Shown: positions 10,200 to 24,300, counted from the first letter of the stretch. The stretch: 64,000 bases of DNA from Lathyrus oleraceus (GCF_024323335.1 NC_066579.1:54518771-54582770); one strand, 5' to 3'. Translations and numbers: made by a program. The notes: generated from the sequence alone by a model not told the origin.

Positions 10200-11990
10200 C
10201 TAGACACTATCACCGGCTTGCGCCTTCTTAAGTATCTCTAATTCGGCTTGGAGATCTTTTATTATGATTATGCAAAATATGATAAAATCAAAGACAACTG
10301 GGATTTTATTATGTGGCATTATATGATCAAAAGCATCCCTCAACTTCAAAAGCATGTCCAAGATCAAGTCATTAGAAAACTCTACCACTTAGACACACTT
10401 CCTATACCACATCTTCGACTCGTGGTGGATGTGTCAGATAGTGTCTTGGTCTTGTCGGACGAGACCCTCCAAATGTTGGACCTTAGCCTCCCTGTAGGTT
10501 TTGAGGTTTCTGAGTTCCTCTTAGGCCTTTCTCGGGTTGGACGGGAAGTTTCTATGCATCCGCTCGGCTTCTTCTTGAATATGAATCTCATAAGATGCAT
10601 GAGCTTGGGCTTCCTTCTGTAGTTGGGTGAGCTTTTGGATTCGTGCCTCGAATCCTTCCCTCATTGCCTCGTGGCTCTCCAATGTCTTCTCCCAAAGACT
10701 TCTACATTCACTATTTCTCTGTCGAGCTTCTTTGAGTTATTCATTTCGGTGATCAAGATCAAGCTCTGCCCCTGCCAGACATTAACCAACTCTCTTTATT
10801 TTTAACTTTTCATCTTCAGTCATTGTCTCTTCTCCTTGAGTTTTTCTTCCTTCTTCATGAGGTTGAACTTTAGTTCCTTCCTCCTATAAGAAACCCAATT
10901 AAGACTAGTTTGCAACTCTTCATTTTCTAGCTCAAGTATGAGGATAGTTTCTCTAAGCTCATAAACCTACTCAAGAGAAATAGGAACAAGCTCAGTTCAT
11001 GCAGGTCGAGCGGGAAGCTCACTAGAAAAGGGAAGCATGGCCATCTAATCCCTTTCCAAGACCCATTGACGGTAGGGATCATTTGCTATGCAATTCTTAT
11101 TTCCCAATTTAGTACCTTTGGCGTGAAACTTACCCCAGGCATGAATGATTTTATGAAGCAAAGTTGGATTACCAGCACCTGTGTCATGTAGCACCATTTC
11201 CTCCAAGGCTTTGTCTTCGGGTTTTCCTAACACCGGGTATCCAGGCTATCTCAAAGCTAAAGTGGGATTATAGCTTATACAACCCTTGGACCCAATCAAG
11301 GGCATATTAGGAAATATTCCATAGTTTAAGATGATCTCTTGCACATTTAGTCTTCTGAATACCAAGTGACGGACCCTGCAGTTAGTGACACCAGGTATGA
11401 GCCTATTCTTCTCAAGTCATCTCATTGATCCATGTGTAGAGTCAAGGAACACAACAGACGATAATACCATTTCTCTTCTCATGACGGAGGTGAAGGGAAT
11501 GGAAGACATTAACTAGAAGTGCAGGGACAGGGTTCTCCTTTTCCTTTAGTATAACCCAAAATACACTCACGACAATAGAGTCTATGAAATCCTCGTATGT
11601 TGGGAATATTATTAACCCATATATGAGGAGGGACAATACATCCCCCAAAAGCATCCCATTGTTGGGTTGTAGCTAGGTCTTCATCCTTCCCTTCCAAGTA
11701 ACCTCTCTAGAATTCAGGGAAGTTCCCTCTCCTCTTCCAGTTGGCTATCATGTTTGGAACTTGGATTTGGAGGGACACAAATAGTTCTTCCACCTTGGGA
11801 ACATTACCAATTCTAGTGTAAGTTTTTCTTCCCTTAAAAGGGATCTCCAAGACTTTCTCAAATTCTTCTAGGGCTGGAGTTAACTGAAAATCATAAAATA
11901 AGAAGCTTCGGAGTGGAGGATCATAGAAATGAGCTAGTGCGGTAATGGCCAAAGTCTAAACTCTGGTAGAGAGGAGGTCTAAGATCTTTC
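10200..11990 (-). pseudogene. Ogre-type ORF1 of element D, N-terminally truncated
   Basis: From 11990 leftward the minus strand reads KILDLLSTRV, stop, ITALAHFYDPPLRSFLFYDFQLTP, then (frame changes) SLLIYGLIIFPTYEDFID, NPVPALLVNVFHSLHLRHEK and IIVCCVP. The module GCISYNPTLALRQ...QWVLERD follows at 11304-11040, and an Arg/Glu-rich, coiled-coil-like tail reaches ~10200 (DLQAELEILKKAQ). This is the order of the uncharacterised ORF1 that precedes gag in Ogre-like elements; I associate it with the legume DUF7745 / plant-mobile-domain-like family. Several stops and at least two frameshifts make it dead. Its start is lost where LTR B begins at 11991. Confidence 0.65.
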
Positions 11991-14900
11991 TGTAGCAGTA
12001 AATTCATGACCATCAAGCTATGGATAAACTTGACATCAATAAAACCAGAGTCGCCACCGCACTTTTATTGTTTCCAAAGGGAAAGGGAAGAAGTTAGAAC
12101 AAACCCAAAGATAAGAAGTTTCCAAATCAAAACTAATAAAATGTTAGAGATTACAGGTAAGGGGGTTGGTTACACAGAGGGAAGGTATTAACACCCAAAG
12201 TGTCCTAGGTACTCCCAAGGAGCTCTTTTTGTGTGTAAGTGTTTTAGTTGAAAATGATGTTTGATAAAAATATAGAGTTAGGGGATGAGAAAAGAATTCA
12301 TTAATTAAATTTTGTGTTTTACAAGACCTTCGGTCTTATGCCTACGTACCAACATAAAAACGAGGGATCAAAACCCTGTAGTTCGTGGTAAAAATTTCAA
12401 AGATGTTGGTGAATTGGTTTTAACAAATTTTAACAGAAAAAGGCACAAAAAGGCCAAAGACTTGAATGGGGTTGTTAGTTCTTTTTGTCTTTTGAAATTA
12501 AAGTCAATATCGTTAAGTTCATTCACAGATTTGATTAAGAAAAAGTTTTAAAATTCATTGGCATAAGGCCAAAGTTTCTACTCATTAAAACATGTTTAGG
12601 TTTGAAATCACAAGCAAATAAGGTTTTGAAAAGAGGGAGAGATTTTGAAATTAAAGAAGTGGGAGAAGATGAAGAAACTACCCTCGAAAACATTAAAAGT
12701 TAAGAGTTGAAAAGATTTGATCAATGGGATACACTCCACAAGACAAGAGTATCAGATAGAACCCCATTTCCTTTGGACTTTTGAGCAAGCAATAAGCATA
12801 AGCAAACATCCAAGGAAATCATATGAAACCCAAGGCATCAAATAAAGATAACCATAACATCCAAGCAAACACTCCAATAGATAGTAGTCTTCAATGTCTT
12901 CCAATGTGTCAGATGAAATATTCCTTGGAAAACTCTCAGAAACAATCATCAGACATCAATTACAAAGTCAAAATAACTGATTAAACATAGAGACCACACA
13001 ACAGATGAACCAAGGGCACTCAAGGTTTGCATCAGATGAAAGGCATAGTCAAGGATAGATCTGTCTCAAATAGTTGCATTGGCCAAGTCCTCAAAGCATA
13101 AGGAGGTTGCCTATCCTAAGTCCAAAAGTTCAAATCAAGTCCAACAGTCTACGATATATTTTTTAAGGTTTTTTGTTGTTATTAGGTATTTTAAGTCCTA
13201 TGACCATAAACAAAAAAAATCACAAGCACACAATATATACAATCACAAGATATGGCTCAATTGAGCAAAGTGAAAAGGAATGAAACATAAACAAGTTGCA
13301 TGAAATGTAAATGGAAATGAGTGATAAAGGTACTGGAATTTAAATTGCATTAAGTAAATGACTTGAAAGTAAAGCAATGTTAATAAGAAGTTAGTCAAAT
13401 GCTAGTGACAAGTTTAATTTTTTTAAGTCATTCTTTGGAGAACACTCAACCATTCATTCACAAGTATGAATACATGAACAAAGACATCATCCATGAGAAG
13501 GGCTCCAACTTGGATAAATCAACAAGTATGCCACTAGCTCTCATGAATGGAAAAAAGGTCAAGTTTTCACACAATGTCATGAAGAATGGGAGACTTACAA
13601 TCTCACTTACAAGAATGCTATGCCTTTTTGGGACAAATTTAGCTCTATGTTAAGCAATCGTAATTGGACTTATGTAGAAGTCACAACTATCCGAGGTCGA
13701 ACAATAGAAATATTGGTGTTAATGCATGTTAGAGACGTGGTACAAAGAACCAAGCTCCTAAAACATACCACACACAAAAATAAAGTGGGAAGGACCTATC
13801 TCAGTCAAGCTCATGTTGATTCATCTGACACAAGGTCATTGATGAATCAACTAGCATTTGACTTGAAGGGAATTCATTGGTCAATGATGGATTGAGGAAG
13901 AATAGGGATGAAGATGAAGAGGGAAGGGGAAATAGGAACCCAAATTGATCATAAGAGGAATTTCATCTGATTAATACTATCCATTCATTTTGGGGGATGA
14001 AATGTAAATTTCATCAACCCCCTAAATTCAATAGTATTGATCAAATGGAAGTTCAAACCAACCATGATCAATGCCAAATAGAAAGTCAAACATCACAAGG
14101 TCAACCAAATGGCTCGATAATATTTTTAAACAATTAAAAATCAAATTAAAAAAGAATTAAAATGCATTTTTCAAAAGTAAAAACCTCAAGTCCCTTCAAA
14201 TCACCAAATAAATGGCCAAGAGATTTATCTTAGGCCAAACAAGGTCAAAGGACCTTAGACAAAAAATTTGGGAATTTTTGAAAATTCAGAAGTATTTTAA
14301 AATATTTAAAAACAAGTCCTAAATCATTTAATTCACAAAAAAATATCAAAATTAATCCAAAAAATGATTTTAATTCCGAATATGGAAGAGGACATTATTT
14401 AAATATTTTTGGTGAAAGTCTCATATTTTTTGGATTAGAAATGGATTTAATAAGAATTAAATAAAATAGGAGCAATTAAAATAAAATCAGAATGATAAAA
14501 ATAAATGAAAAAAACAAGGGCCATCAGATCTCCCTCATTAATTGAGGTGGCAAATCTGATGGCCACACGCTAGAATGCACTAAACAACTGAGTCAAACGC
14601 GTAGCAACATGAGTCAAACAAAGCAAGGGCCCTGATTAAAACGTGGAACCATGATAAAAGGGATGGGAGAGTGCCAACACACCACCGGAGCTAGGGCTCC
14701 GGTCGTCTTCTCCGGTAGACCTCACCGAAATAGTCCACCATCAACCTTCACGAAAATGAAAAGTGTATACACTAATTTGAAGAGAAAACTGCCAGGAATC
14801 CAAAGTTGCCATCAAAACTCTCTAATTCTCACTATATTGAAAGATACGTGGAATTGAAATTTGAGGAGTATGAGCTGAGTTGCTTCAATTTGACCTCAAC

Positions 14901-16730
14901 GCAACTCAATCTCGTTGCCTACATTGGTAGGTTTTCATACAACCAAAGAACACGCAAAATAGTGGAGAATTGAATAAGAAAAAATACAGAAAATTCACCT
15001 TCAATTTGCTTAAATTGAGATTGATCTTGCTTCCAATTTGTCTTGGCTCGCCTCTAACAACTTGCAGGAAGTGAAATGGATGATGAAAGGGCTTGGATTC
15101 TTGGAGTTTTAATTCCAAAACAGAATGAGAATTGAAACTCAATTTCAAGTGAAATCTTTATGTTTATCCTTTTAATGAGGGTTAGCGAAGAAGCAGGTCA
15201 AAGTTTAGGTAAGAGATCCCATTTCTGAGCTCAAGGACCATGTATTTATAGGCTATCAATTACTTTCCACACCATTTCCATTTTTTTCCAAAAATAGCAA
15301 TGTTATGGTGCATGCTTCCATGGGTGTGCACAAGGCCCAAAGAATGATTGAAATTAGTCCAAAATCGTGCACAAGTGATCCTAAAATCTTAACACGAGGC
15401 CATGCAATGTTGGTTGAAAGTTGATCATGAATTCATCCAAATGGGGCCATGCATTACACTCATGTGCAAGTCATTTGAAAATACTCCAAATGCCATGATC
15501 TTAGACTATTTAGAAAGATAACATGAAGGGGAGAAACTTTTCTATTGAAACTTTTCCCGCTGTGAGCTTGGATCATGATGAATTTTGAGGTCGAAGTTGG
15601 AGAAATCAAACATAGTTGAAACTTTTCTAAGTTAAAAGTCAAATGATCACTTTTTCCACCTTGAATAACTTTTGCTATGAGATTCAAATGAAAATGGTTC
15701 CTTTTTCAAAGTTATAGATCTTTCATTACTCTTCAATTCGGAAACAAATTTTACACCATTTTAATCTTGCATGAGGGAATTATTGATTTTAGAAGTTGAG
15801 GAAAATTGCTTGTTCAATGATGATGGCCCAAAATGACCTATAATGTTTCCTCATAGCACATACTCTTCCAAGTAGAATTTGACATTTCTCAAAGAAGTAA
15901 AGTTGGATAAGACATCTTGAAATTAATCATGAAACTTGGATGTCCTTCATAATATAAAAAATGATCAAGTTATGATTCTTAGAAGTTGACCTTCCATCTA
16001 GGGCAAAAACAAAATGACCTATAATCTTCCATCATTAAACATGACTTTTCAAGAAAAATTAGATCTTGATGCCAACATGAAAGTTGTTTGGAATGTCATA
16101 AAGAGTCACTTTCATCTTGGAATCATTTTCACATGACAAAAATTGTATGAGATAGGGTCTAGGGAACCCTAGATTTGACTAGTTGACTTTCTCTGGTCAA
16201 CCTCTTTGAACCAACGTACAAACTCGAAATTACTTTGATCTTTGGGGCTCATGGATAACAATATATGCTTCAGATGAATTACAATGGAGTATCCCTTGAG
16301 ATTTTTGACCAAATTTTTAAGAAACTTACTGAGGAAGTCACACAAGGTACCTAGATGAATTAGGGCTTCAAAGGAAAAGAAGCTTCAATCTCTTGATGAA
16401 TTCTTGATCAAAGTGACAATTAAAGAACATGGGGATCCATATATGATAATTATAACCATTGTGAACCTTTCCATGGTTGATCTCTTACATTGAGGGTCTC
16501 AAACCCTAGATATGAACTTGGTGGGGCATAGATGGACACACACACCTACAAAAGAAACAAAGCTACACATAGACATATTTTTGGTATTTTGGTTAATAAA
16601 CAAAAGAAAATAAAGTATGATACAATCAAAAGTGCTTGGTTATCTCTCTCAATGCAAACCCAATGAATGAGGAGTGAGGAGAATACCAAGGTGTGATCCC
16701 AAAGCCAATGCAAGTGATGAGATAACATGA
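11991..16730 (-). repeat. Antisense Ogre-like LTR of element B (3' LTR, first ~30 bp lost)
   Basis: The plus-strand start TGTAGCAGTAAATTCATGACC is the reverse complement of the Ogre LTR end ...TTTACCGCTACA seen at 26167, 50119 and 55372. Homology to the other LTRs runs ~4.74 kb to GATGAGATAACATGA (16730). In LTR C this is followed by the terminal TTGGGGTCTTACA, but here the text jumps to B's 3' tail. So the LTR tip, the polypurine tract and part of the tail were deleted. On the left it abuts ORF1 of D mid-frame, which fits an insertion there. Confidence 0.8.
15243..15250 (-). promoter_or_regulatory. TATA box in LTR B
   Basis: Minus-strand TATAAATA preceded by GATAGCC. It is in the position equivalent to the TATA boxes of the other Ogre LTRs (22873, 46914, 52984). 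Confidence 0.45.
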
Positions 16731-19137
16731 TAGACTGTCGGGAAAAAAATAGGAATTACAACTACTGGTTACTGGGTAGAATACCAAAGAGAGTATTCGC
16801 CATCGGTTAAGATGAACATATCAAGGATAAACTCAAAGGGAGAATATGATTTATATCTACCATTTACTGGGAAGAATACCACAATTAGGAATTACAACTA
16901 CCGATTACTGGGTAAAATACCAGAGAAAGAGAAAATCAATCATCGGTTAAGATGAACATATCGAGGATAAACTCTCTGGGGAAGGAAGGAACTACAACGA
17001 CCTTTTTATAGGATAGAATACCAAACAGGAAGAATATTCGTTGTCGGTTAAAATGAACATATCAAGGATAGACTTGTCGGGGAAACGAAAAAACGAATCC
17101 GCTGGAGAAATCAAAGAAGTAAATTACCTTTCACCAGTTACTGGGTAAATTAACATAGGTAGAGTACTCAATCATCAAGAAGGATATTACCGGCTATTGG
17201 GTGATAAACTCTTGGGGCCAAAAGATCTATCTAGGTAACAACTAAAAAGAAACTGTCAAACAAGACTCAACCCAATGAGGATATAACTCAAGGGGAGTGG
17301 TTCCATCTAGGTAATGAACTTGGGAGGAAACTGAAATAACCATAATCCACGAGGCAAGAACTCAATGGGAAAGGAGAAAGGATAAACTCTCTCTGCTTAG
17401 GGGGATGGCACTCTACAGTTGAAGGAGGACATGCACACCAAATCTACATGGGGAAATAATATTACCAAAGTAGGGGATCATAAGAAAGGTCAATGTGACA
17501 ACAATGCATAATGAAATATTTGTTGTTATATTTATGCATGTATATGCATGAATATGTATACAATTATGCTGATAAACGAGCACAAAGGATACAAACAATG
17601 AAGGTTTGAATCATCACGACTAGATACTCGACTAATCTCAACAAGATGGGAACACCAACTAAAGAACCTGCTAGGGATGAAAATAAATCATCGAGGATAT
17701 AAATCCTAACTCAAAAATTCAATTCGCTGGGATGGAACACAACCATGGCTCAAGGGAGACTGAGGATACATCAATCCAAATCAAGGCTCAACTCTAGTTG
17801 GGGAAAGGCATGGAGAACATGTATCCAACCCAAAATGCTAAGGATAAAAGGAGATCTGTCGAGGATCCACATCTCAAGCTGAGGGATATATATACTTTTC
17901 AAATCAACAAGTCACCACTGCGGGGAATTTTAAGCCAACCCCATATCAAATGGGAGACAACCTCGCAGGGGATATCATCCATACTGCTCAGAACCAAATA
18001 CAACCTGAAGGAAGAAATATTCATTCAAACGATGGAACTCCGTTGGGGTCTCAAGTTACAACAAGAGGTAAAAACTCTGAGTAAGGATAACCCTACGATC
18101 TATTCAGGATTCCATCCACAAACATCTCTGTAGGGCTTCGTTGAGGGATTCAACAATCTTCCAGGATAAATCAAAGGCCACACGAGGATACAAAAATCAA
18201 CACCAAATTCCTTAAAAGGACAACAACAGTCGTCAGACTCTTCTTGGAGATTGAGAAATAAACCAATTCGAGGTACCAATATATCAATCGGATCTGCAGA
18301 CTCACACAGGGGAGAAACTGTCACAGCTATGCAACACACAAATAAAGGCGTTGGGGATCTTAAAAACAAATAAGGGTTCCACGGAGATCCAAGGTTCATG
18401 CAAGATACAAATGCAAATGAAGATCATAAATCCTTAGCTAGGGATAGATGATAAACTACAAAGAGAACAACAGATTAGCTCTAATGGGGATGATAAATTG
18501 CTTGGGGAGAAACTCATTAACCATGTTAGAGATGAACGACGAACTGTTGTGGAGGTAAAGTCACCAACAACTGCTCAGGGAAGACCAACAATGCTTCACA
18601 CATAAAGACTTACCGTTCTTAGATTTTTGTTGACATTCCTTTTTGAAATCGGTTGTTCTTAAAGTAAATGTCTTATTATTTAAGAAAAATGATTGTTCAT
18701 TGATTCATTTATTTCAAAATTATCATCATAAACATTTAATTTTAAAATAGAAACAAATAAGAATAAGAAACAATTGGATAAAAGCTCAACTTTATTTAAT
18801 GAAATGGTAGTCCGTAAATGGCGGGACTCCATGGATCTTTACAAAGTTTGAAAATGGTAATTTACATGGAAAAGTGCTACATTGAATACAATGACCACTA
18901 CTATTCCCACCAACTTTGAAATCTATTGTGTGCCTATCTTTGGATGAAAATGATGAATCAGTACCAAATAACTGTTCAAAACTGCTTCAAAGATCAGGAT
19001 TTTTTTTTCTGTTTTATGTCTCTAACTTTTTCCTGAATTGCCCTTTTGGGTTTTCAATCCATCGAGACGCTCATTTTTGCCTAAGCCGCCCTTTCGAGTT
19101 TTCAACTTAGCGAGTTGTTCTTTTCTTTTTAGGCGAA
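16731..19137 (-). other. 3' tail (untranslated) of element B with internal repeats
   Basis: This lies between B's integrase and its 3' LTR. On the minus strand it carries three copies of a unit whose plus-strand form is GATGAACATATCAAGGATAA (near 16811, 16951 and 17053). It also has CAGTTACTGGGTA-type phrases shared with the tail of M (50125-50960). Close to the integrase stop there are two AAACCC-AAAGG-type phrases (~19035-19110) matching 43965-44050 in M. ORFs of up to ~110 codons here are not conserved between B and M. Confidence 0.65.
16800..17110 (-). repeat. Interspersed tail repeats of B
   Basis: Three units built on ATGAACATATC(A/G)AGGATA at about 16811, 16951 and 17053, each next to a TTACTGGGTA or GATAGAATACC phrase. 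They are homologous to the eight units in M at 50236-50900. Confidence 0.65.
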
Positions 19138-20988
19138 TTATTTCTTGAGTGCATCGACGTTCATAGGACGAGTGAACTCTTCACCATCCATAGTTGTAAG
19201 AATCAAAGCACCACCTAAAAAGGCTCTCTTAACAACATATGGGCCTTCATAATTAGGAGTCCATTTGCCCCTAGCGTCAGGTTTAAAAGATAGAATCTTC
19301 TTAAGCACGAGGTCACATTCTCGAAACACACGAGGCTTAACCTTCTTATCAAAATCTTTCTTTATTCTTTGTTGATATAACTGACTATGACACATGGCAG
19401 TCAATATCTTCTCTTCAATCAAATTGAGCTGATCAAACCTGGTCTGACACTATTTAGCTTCTATCAACTTGGCTTCCATTAATACACGTAATGATGGGAT
19501 CTCAACCTATATGGGGAGCACATCTTCCATGCCATAAACAAGAGAGAAAGGGGTTGCCCCTATTCAGGTGCAGACAGATGTACGATACCCATGTAAAGCA
19601 AATAAGAGCAACTCATGCCAATCCTTATTCGTCACAACCATCTTCTGAATGATCTTCTTAATGTTCTTGTTTGCAGTTTTAACAACTTCATTCATCTTAG
19701 GTATGTAGGGAGAAGAATTGTAATGTGCAATCTTGAAGTCTTTGCAAAGAGCTTCCACAATATTATTATTCAAGTTCGATCCATTATCATTAATGATCTT
19801 ACTTGGCACACCATAACGGAATATGATCTGATTATTGATGAACCTTACAACGACTTGCTTAGTCACATTTGCATACGATGTCGCTTCAACCCATTTTGTG
19901 ATGTAATCAATAGCCACCAGAATGCAATGATGTTCGTTCGATGCTTTGGGCTCAATCATGCCAATCATATCAATTCCTCACATGGATAAGGGCCATGGAG
20001 AGGAAATGATGTTCAACAGTGTCGGAGGAACATGGATCTTATTTTGATAGATGTGGCACTTATGTCATTTCTTCATAAACTTGCAACAACCATACTCCAT
20101 TGTCATCCAATAGTAACATCCTCTCAACATCTTATTTGCCATAGCATGTCCATTGGAATGAGTACCAAAGGAACCTTCATGGACTTCATTCATCAATAGG
20201 TCTGCTTCGTGTTTATCCACGCATCTGAGCAAAACCATATCGAAATTCCTCTTATAAAGCACATCACCATTCAAGTAGAAGTTGCTAGCTAATCTTTTCA
20301 AAGTCTTCTTATCTTTCAAAGATGCCTTAGACGGGTAAATCTGATTTTGGAGGAAACATTTGATATCATAATACCATGGCTTTTCATCTTTGACTTCTTC
20401 AACAGCAAATACATGATATGGCATATCAAGACGCATCACAGTCAAATTAGGAACTTCATTCTAATACTTCACCATAATCATGGAAGCCAACATTGCAAGA
20501 GCATCTGCCATCCAATTTTAGTCTCAATGGATATGATGAAACTCAACCTTTGTAAAGAAGGTTGATTTCCTCCTCGCATAATCTTTATATGGTATCAAAC
20601 TGGGTTGATTTGTCTCCCATTCACCTTTAATCTGATTCACAACCAAGGCTGAATATCCATAGACGTCAAGATGTTTAATTCTGAGATCCATGCCCTCTTT
20701 AAGCCCCATAATGCAAGCTTCATACTCGGACATATTATTTGTACATTTGAAGGTCAATCTAGCTGTAAACGGAAAATGAGTTCCTTGAGGAGTAATAATC
20801 GCTACCCCAATGCCATTACCATACGAATTAACAGCTTCATCAAATACCATTCCCCAACGAGAACTAGGCTCTGGCCCTTCTTCAAAAAATGATTCATCAT
20901 AATCTTTCATCTTCAAGTACAAAATATCTTCGTCAAGAAAATCATATTGCACTGACTGATAATGTTCAATAGGTTGGTGAGCCAAATG
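19138..20988 (-). pseudogene. Ogre-type pol remnant of element B: RNase H and integrase
   Basis: Minus strand, in order: RNase H (MVFDEAVNSYGNG, NNMSEYEACIMGLKEG, ADALA; 20985-20450); a linker (KPWYYDIKCFLQ, LYKRNFDMVLLRCVD, HEGSFGTHSNGHA); integrase core (GIDMIGMIEPKA, NDNGSNLNNN, PKMNEVVKTANK; ~20000-19560); and a chromodomain-less C-terminus (FRECDLVLKKILSF, GPYVVKRAF, GALILT; 19422-19138). The first two Asp of the DDE triad are kept, but the Glu is replaced by Lys (codon 19678-19680). There are about seven stop codons. RT is missing because LTR C begins at 20994; the rest of B should lie to the right of C, outside the window. It is the antisense homologue of 42016-43942. Confidence 0.85.
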
Positions 20989-20993
20989 GCCGG

Positions 20994-21357
20994 TGTAGCG
21001 GTAAATTTGTGACCATCAAGCTATGGATAAACTTGATGTCAATAAAACCAGAGTCTCCACCACGCTTTTATTGTTTCCATAGGAAAAGGGAAAAATACGA
21101 ACAAAACCCAAGGATAATAATTTTCAAATCAAAACTAATAAAATGCCATAGATTACAGGTAAGGGGGTTGGTTATACAAAGGGAAGGTGTTAGCACCCAA
21201 AGTGTCCTAGGTACTCCTAGGGAGCCCTTTTTGTATGCATATATTTTTGGGTATAAATGATGTTTGAGAAAATATAGAGTGTAGGGATGGGAAAAGAATT
21301 CATTGATTATATTTTTATGTTTTTACAAAACCTTGATTCTTGTGCCTACATACCAGC
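20994..21357 (-). repeat. Antisense Ogre LTR of element C, end portion (split)
   Basis: TGTAGCGGTAAATTTGTGACC is the reverse complement of the Ogre LTR end. It continues to GCCTACATACCAGC at 21357, where element M starts. The LTR resumes at 55378 with ATAAAAATGAGGGATC, reconstituting the order seen uninterrupted in LTR B at 12340-12370. On the left it joins B's RNase H inside a codon string, with GCCGG (20989-20993) as candidate target duplication. Confidence 0.85.
21353..21357 (+). repeat. Left target-site duplication of element M
   Basis: CCAGC here and CCAAC at 55373-55377 differ at one base. The uninterrupted homologue at 12343-12354 reads TACGTACCAACA, so CCAAC is the original target and CCAGC a later mutation. 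Confidence 0.7.
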
Positions 21358-24300
21358 TGTAAGACCCCAATTTTGGCCCTAAGATCCCTCATGTCATCTC
21401 ATCATATGCATCAACATGGGGATCACACCTTGTCATCCTCCTTACCCCTCACTTATTAGGTTTGCATTGGGAGAGATCACCAAGCACAATTTTATTGTAT
21501 CATACTTTGTTTTTTATCTTTTACTAACCAAAATACCAAAAATATGTCAATATATAGTTTGTTGCTTTTGTAGGTAATATGTATGCTCACCTATGCTCTA
21601 TCAAGCTCATATTTAGGGTTTAAGACCCTTATTGCAAGGAGCTCAATCAAGAATTTGCATACATTGGATCTAAGTATCATATATGGATCCCCATGATATT
21701 CACATGTTATTTTGATCAAGAAATCACCAAGAGTTTGGAGTTGGTTTGCCTTGGAAACCCTAATTCATCTGGGTATCTTATGTGACTTCTTCAACAAGTT
21801 TCTCCACCAATTAATCAAATATTTTAATGGATACTTAACATTTCATCATATTATGCATATATGATCCTCCATTAGTTCCAAAAGTCAATAGAATTTCAAG
21901 CTAGCAAGTTGGTTCATGGTGGTTGACCAGAGAAAGTCAACTAGTCAAAACTGGGTTTCCCTAGACCCTATCTCCTACAATTTTTGTCATATGAAAATGA
22001 TTCCAAGAGAAATGTTACTCTAAATTACAGTCCAAGTAACTTTCATGTTAAGGTCTAGAGCTATTTTTGCTTATAAAGTCATTTTTTATGGTGAAAGATT
22101 ATAGGTCATTTTGCCTAAACCCTAGTTTGAAGGTCAACTTCCCAACACCATAACTTGCTCAATTTTTATGATATGAAAGATATTAAAGTTGCATGATCTA
22201 ATTCAAGATTCCTACTTCAACTTTGATGTTTGGAGTAAGTTCAAATTCAACTTACAAACGCATGTGCTAAGAGGAAACAATATAGGTCATTTTGGGTCAA
22301 TACCATTGAACAAGTGATTTTCCTCAAATTCTAAAATACATAACTCCTTCATGATAAATCCAAATGAGGTCAAATTTGTGACCAAATTTAAGGGACTTGA
22401 AAGACATAAAACTTTAGTGAAGGAACTTTTCTCATTTGAAGTCCATAGAAAAAGTTATTCAAGGTGGAAGAAGTAAACATATGGCTTGGTACTTAGACAT
22501 TTTTTAATATGTTTGATTTTCCAAACTTCCACATCAAAATTTATCATGATCCAAGCTTCAAATGAAAAAGTGTTCAACATGAAAGTTGTTCCCCTTGGTC
22601 TAACCTTTCCAAAAAGTCCAAAATCATATTATTTGGACAAAGTATGAGGCACTTGCGCATGGGTTAAACTTGAAGGACCATTTAGATGATTTCAAGTTCC
22701 ACTTTTCATACACGAACGCATGGCTTGACAACATGATTTCAGCATTGCTTACACTCAATTTTGGACCTAAGTGCATCACTTGATGGGCCTATCACACACC
22801 CATGCAAGCATTCAAGATAGATTTTCAAACTTTTGCAAAAAATGGAAGTGTGCAATTATCAATCTCATGGCCTATAAATAAGACCTCTCCTGGTCATAAA
22901 TAGGGGCCTCATGCCTAAGCTTTGATTCAGCAAACCCTAACCCTCACCATTAAAGGATATGCTTGAAGATTTTCTTTGAAAATCGAGTTTCAAATCTCCA
23001 ACTGTTTTGAGACTGAAACTCCAAGAGTCCATCCATTTCCTTGATCCATTTCCATTCCATCAAAAATCTGAAGCAAGGCAAAGAATAATTGAGAGCAAGA
23101 TCGTGCCAATCTGAAGCTACATTGAAGGTGAATTTCCAGATTTTCTACTCTTCGATTCTCTCTTATTTCTCCACTATTCTTGTTGATTTTTGGTTGTCTG
23201 AAGTTCTACCAATGTAGGCAACAAGATTGAGTTGCTTAGAGGTCAAATCAAAGCAACTCAGATCATGATCCTCAAAATTCAACTCTCTGTATCTTCCAAT
23301 ATAGTTGGAGTTAGATAAAATTGAGGCCAGATTCGAGCTCCTGAGTATTTTTTCTTTAAATTCATGTCTTGCTTTTTCATTTTGGTGATGGTTGAAGGTG
23401 GACCAGTCCGGTGAGGTCCACCGGAGAAGAAGACCAGAGCTCTGGCTCCAGTGATGTATTGACAAGCTTCTGAACCACATGATTCGTTTAAAATGTTTTA
23501 ATCTTAAACGTTGGTTATGATTACCACGCGTGCAGCGCACTTGACCTGGTGTATGGTGGAACGCGCGCTTTGGACCATTTGATCTACCACCTCAATTAAT
23601 GAGGGAGATCAGATGGTCCACGTATTTTTGATTTTCTGAATTTCCATTTTATTTGCTTTATTTTCATTAATTCATATTAATTTTGATATTGATCCCAAAA
23701 ATATGGGACTTTCACCAAAAAAATTCAAATATTTTTCTCTTTCATTTTCTGAAGTAAAATTATTTTTTGGATCAATATTAATATTTTCCATGATTAAATT
23801 GTTTTTGTGTATATTTTTAATTGTTTAAAAATACTTAACTGACTTTCAAAAAATAATGAATTTTTTTCTCCAAGGTCCTTTGATCTTGTTTGACCTATGA
23901 TATATCTCTTGACCGTTTATTTGGTGTTTTGAAGAGGTTTTAGGTTTTTGATCAAACATAATTTAATTTAATACATTTTTAATTGATTTTAATTTGTTTA
24001 ATTGAAAATAAATTATGTTGAGCTATTTCCATTGACTTGTGAAGTTTGACTATTGTGTTTGGGCCTTGGTCAAGGTTGATTTGACTTTTGTTGGATTAAA
24101 ATCATTGGATTTAGGGGATTGATGAAATATACATTTTATCTCTCAAAATGAATGAATGATTTTAATTTGATAAAATTACTTCCATGACCAATTTGTGTTT
24201 GTCTCATTTCCCCTCCCTCTTCATCTTCAATCCCTTTCTATCCCACTCCTCTCATTGGCCATTTACATCTCAATATCCTAAGGCTAATTGGTTGATAGAC

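Noticed and set aside
11991..16730. LTR B as the 5' LTR of element D
   Set aside because: It would need loss of the primer site and the whole leader. The LTR joins ORF1 of D mid-frame and its other side runs into B's tail and integrase in the right order, so a 3' LTR of B inserted into D is simpler. Not fully excluded.
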